64,000 nucleotides of DNA. Origin: Acrocarpospora pleiomorpha. Lineage in GTDB: Bacteria; Actinomycetota; Actinomycetes; Streptosporangiales; Streptosporangiaceae. The translations under genes were made by a program, and so were the position numbers. Of this stretch, positions 62,410-64,000 are shown one piece after another (the first letter of the stretch is position 1; the number at the start of each line of letters is the position of its first letter). Below the pieces are notes generated by a model. That model had not been told where the DNA came from. It made no database searches and saw nothing but the letters and a program-made list of their open reading frames with translations. The stretch spans positions 114,372-178,371 of the forward strand of contig NZ_BLAF01000048.1 of assembly GCF_009687885.1 (NCBI RefSeq), given 5' to 3'.

Positions 62410-64000
62410 GTGACATCTGTTTTTGGACGAGTGGTGACCGCGTCGGCGGTTGCTGCGGTGTGTGCGGCGGCTACGTTTGTCGTGGTCGTCACGACGCCTG
62501 CGGGGGCCGCGGATGATCCGCAATGGTCAATGGGTGGGCAGAACATCAGCAACACGCGGTCCAACCCGACGGAGGGCATTCTCAGTCCTTCGACGGTGGG
62601 TGGGCTGGAGCTCAACTGGATGTACACCACGCGGGGCGACGTTTCGGCGACGCCCGCTGTGGTGGACGGGGCCGTCTACTTTCCGGACTGGGGTGGGTTC
62701 TTCCACAAGGTGGACGCGAATACGGGTCAGGTGATCTGGTCCCGTTCCGTCGCGTCGTATGTGGGGGCGACTGGCACTGTGGTCGCTCGTACCAGCCCGG
62801 TCGTGGTCGGTAATACCGTTTATATCGGCACCCAGTCCGGAGCCCGGCTGCTGGCGATCGACACCGCCAACGGCAACCTGCGGTGGAACGTGGCGACTGA
62901 TCCGCATCCGCGGGCCGTACTGACCGGTGGGGCTGTCTACTACAACGGCGTTCTGTACCAGGGCGTCTCCTCCGACGAGTTCTCCCTGGCTTCGGACGCC
63001 GCCTACGACTGTTGTACGTTCCGCGGCAGCCTGGTGGCGATTGACGCGGCCACGGGGGCGCAGCGGTGGAAGTCGTACACCCTGCCGAACCAGGGCGCGG
63101 GCGGGGATATCTTCAGCGGCGCGTCCGTGTGGGGCACGACGCCGAGTATCGACCCGGCCAGTAACACGATCTTCATTGGTACCGGGCAGAACTACTCGAT
63201 CCCGGAGAGCGCGCGGCAGTGCCAGGACAACGGTGGCACGCCGCAGCAGTGTCTGCCGTCGTGGAACGCCAAGGACGCCATCATCGCGATGGACCTCACC
63301 ACGGGTGCGATCAAGTGGAACACCGGGCCGCCCCGCTTCGACGAATGGAACTTCGCCTGCCTGCCGGGGTTCCCGCCGAACAACTGCCCCGATCCCGGTC
63401 CGGACCATGACACGGGCGACGGCACGCACCTTTACAACCTCCCCGGCCCGAACGGGACGACCCGCCGTGCGGTGGGCGCGGGCCAGAAGAGCGGCGAGTT
63501 CTGGATGCTCGACGCGGCCACCGGGGCGATCATCTGGAGCGCCTCGGTCGGCCCAGGCTCGACGCAGGGCGGTATCCAGTGGGGCACCGCCACCGACGGC
63601 CAGCGCGTGTTCTTCACATCGAGCAACGCCGGGAACGTCTCGTACCAGCTCCCTAACGGACAGACGATCAACTACAGCTCGTTCGGCGCACTGGACGCAG
63701 CCACCGGGCAACTCCTCTGGCAGGTCCCCGAGCCGCGCGGCGGCCGATCGATCGGCCCGGTCACCTACGCCAACGGCGTCGTGTACGTCGGTTCGATGAA
63801 CAACTACATGTACGCACTGAACGCCAGCAACGGCCAGGTCTTATGGCAGTTCCAGGGCACCGGCTCGTCGAACGCCGGCCCAGCGATCGTCGGAGGCAAA
63901 CTGTACTGGGGCAACGGCTACTCCCGCGGCGGCACCGCAAGCACAAGGTTCTACTCCTTCAGACTCCCAGCCAACCCAACCCCAACCCCCACACCAACAC
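62410..64000 (+). CDS. Secreted PQQ-type beta-propeller protein (polyvinyl-alcohol-dehydrogenase-like), 3' end outside window
   Basis: 530 residues visible, from GTG 62410 with GGAGG four bases upstream. Signal peptide AVCAAATFVVVVTTPAGAADD. The beta-propeller shows repeated W-motifs, e.g. VDANTGQVIWS, IDTANGNLRWN, IDAATGAQRWK, MDLTTGAIKWN, LDAATGAIIWS, LDAATGQLLWQ and LNASNGQVLWQ. Vicinal cysteines C201-C202 (YDCCTF) match the ring seen in quinoprotein dehydrogenases. A PTPTPTPT linker begins at the window edge and probably leads to a carbohydrate-binding module. PQQ genes are not in the window. It may oxidise extracellular alcohols or sugars. Confidence 0.9.
   Translation, partial: MTSVFGRVVTASAVAAVCAAATFVVVVTTPAGAADDPQWSMGGQNISNTRSNPTEGILSPSTVGGLELNWMYTTRGDVSATPAVVDGAVYFPDWGGFFHKVDANTGQVIWSRSVASYVGATGTVVARTSPVVVGNTVYIGTQSGARLLAIDTANGNLRWNVATDPHPRAVLTGGAVYYNGVLYQGVSSDEFSLASDAAYDCCTFRGSLVAIDAATGAQRWKSYTLPNQGAGGDIFSGASVWGTTPSIDPASNTIFIGTGQNYSIPESARQCQDNGGTPQQCLPSWNAKDAIIAMDLTTGAIKWNTGPPRFDEWNFACLPGFPPNNCPDPGPDHDTGDGTHLYNLPGPNGTTRRAVGAGQKSGEFWMLDAATGAIIWSASVGPGSTQGGIQWGTATDGQRVFFTSSNAGNVSYQLPNGQTINYSSFGALDAATGQLLWQVPEPRGGRSIGPVTYANGVVYVGSMNNYMYALNASNGQVLWQFQGTGSSNAGPAIVGGKLYWGNGYSRGGTASTRFYSFRLPANPTPTPTPT

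Noticed and set aside
62527..63711. 394-codon minus-strand frame
   Set aside because: Antisense to the PQQ beta-propeller gene, which has a signal peptide and repeated W-motifs.

Overview
The window is high-GC DNA with GTG/TTG starts, strong GGAGG ribosome sites and dense ATGA/GTGA gene overlaps. Family content includes ricin-type and family-2 carbohydrate-binding modules, a CtpI-type tandem P-type ATPase, a DUF6777 lipoprotein, a NACHT protein, a PadR/ChrA pair and many small regulators. Together these point to a filamentous actinobacterium. A Streptosporangiaceae (Nonomuraea-like) origin is my inference, not something the sequence proves. No rRNA, tRNA, CRISPR array or intact insertion sequence was seen.

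Region by region. (1) 1-3.9 kb holds small regulatory units: a MerR operon with a textbook 19-bp-spacer promoter, a secreted lamin-tail protein, and a divergent glyoxalase/MarR pair. (2) 3.2-6.2 kb has an HTH regulator, an aldo/keto reductase and an ArsR gene, flanked by two decayed genes (a Bcr/CflA-type efflux pump and a malic enzyme). (3) 6.2-20.4 kb is a compact catabolic locus. It contains a crotonyl-CoA reductase-like enzyme, a complete Opp/Dpp-type ABC importer, a double-hotdog protein, two family III CoA-transferases, an acyl-CoA thioesterase-like protein, an alpha/beta hydrolase and a GMC flavoenzyme. Short TTCGA...TCGAA-like dyads recur in its promoters, but it carries no regulator of its own. 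(4) 20.4-29.1 kb carries a large HTH-STAND ATPase, a toxin-antitoxin pair wedged between a truncated and an intact copy of a PadR gene, a ChrA transporter, an SDR and a GlxA-type regulator.

(5) 29.2-39.2 kb carries a 1,439-residue tandem P-type ATPase with two small companion genes, a DUF6777 lipoprotein and a membrane-anchored NACHT ATPase. (6) 39.2-52.96 kb looks like a carbohydrate-use locus. Three secreted DUF4832/DUF4874-type proteins (two sharing a near-identical C-terminal module) sit beside an ABC sugar importer, a GH36-type and a GH4 alpha-galactosidase, bracketed by two paralogous DeoR repressors. (7) 53.0-58.4 kb is a secreted plant-polysaccharide set: GH43 with ricin lectin, SGNH esterase with CBM2, and GH5 cellulase with CBM2. 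Its operators include a perfect CelR/CebR box. (8) 58.4-64 kb has an unrecognised 567-residue coiled-coil protein, a BrnT/BrnA-like toxin-antitoxin pair, a 0.9-kb gene-free stretch with repeated GAAAGTTTC boxes, and the start of a secreted PQQ beta-propeller protein that runs off the window.

The best candidates for undescribed biology are the DUF4832 trio with its alpha-galactoside importer, the catabolic locus at 6.2-20.4 kb, the tandem P-type ATPase with its small partners, and the two large STAND/NACHT ATPases.
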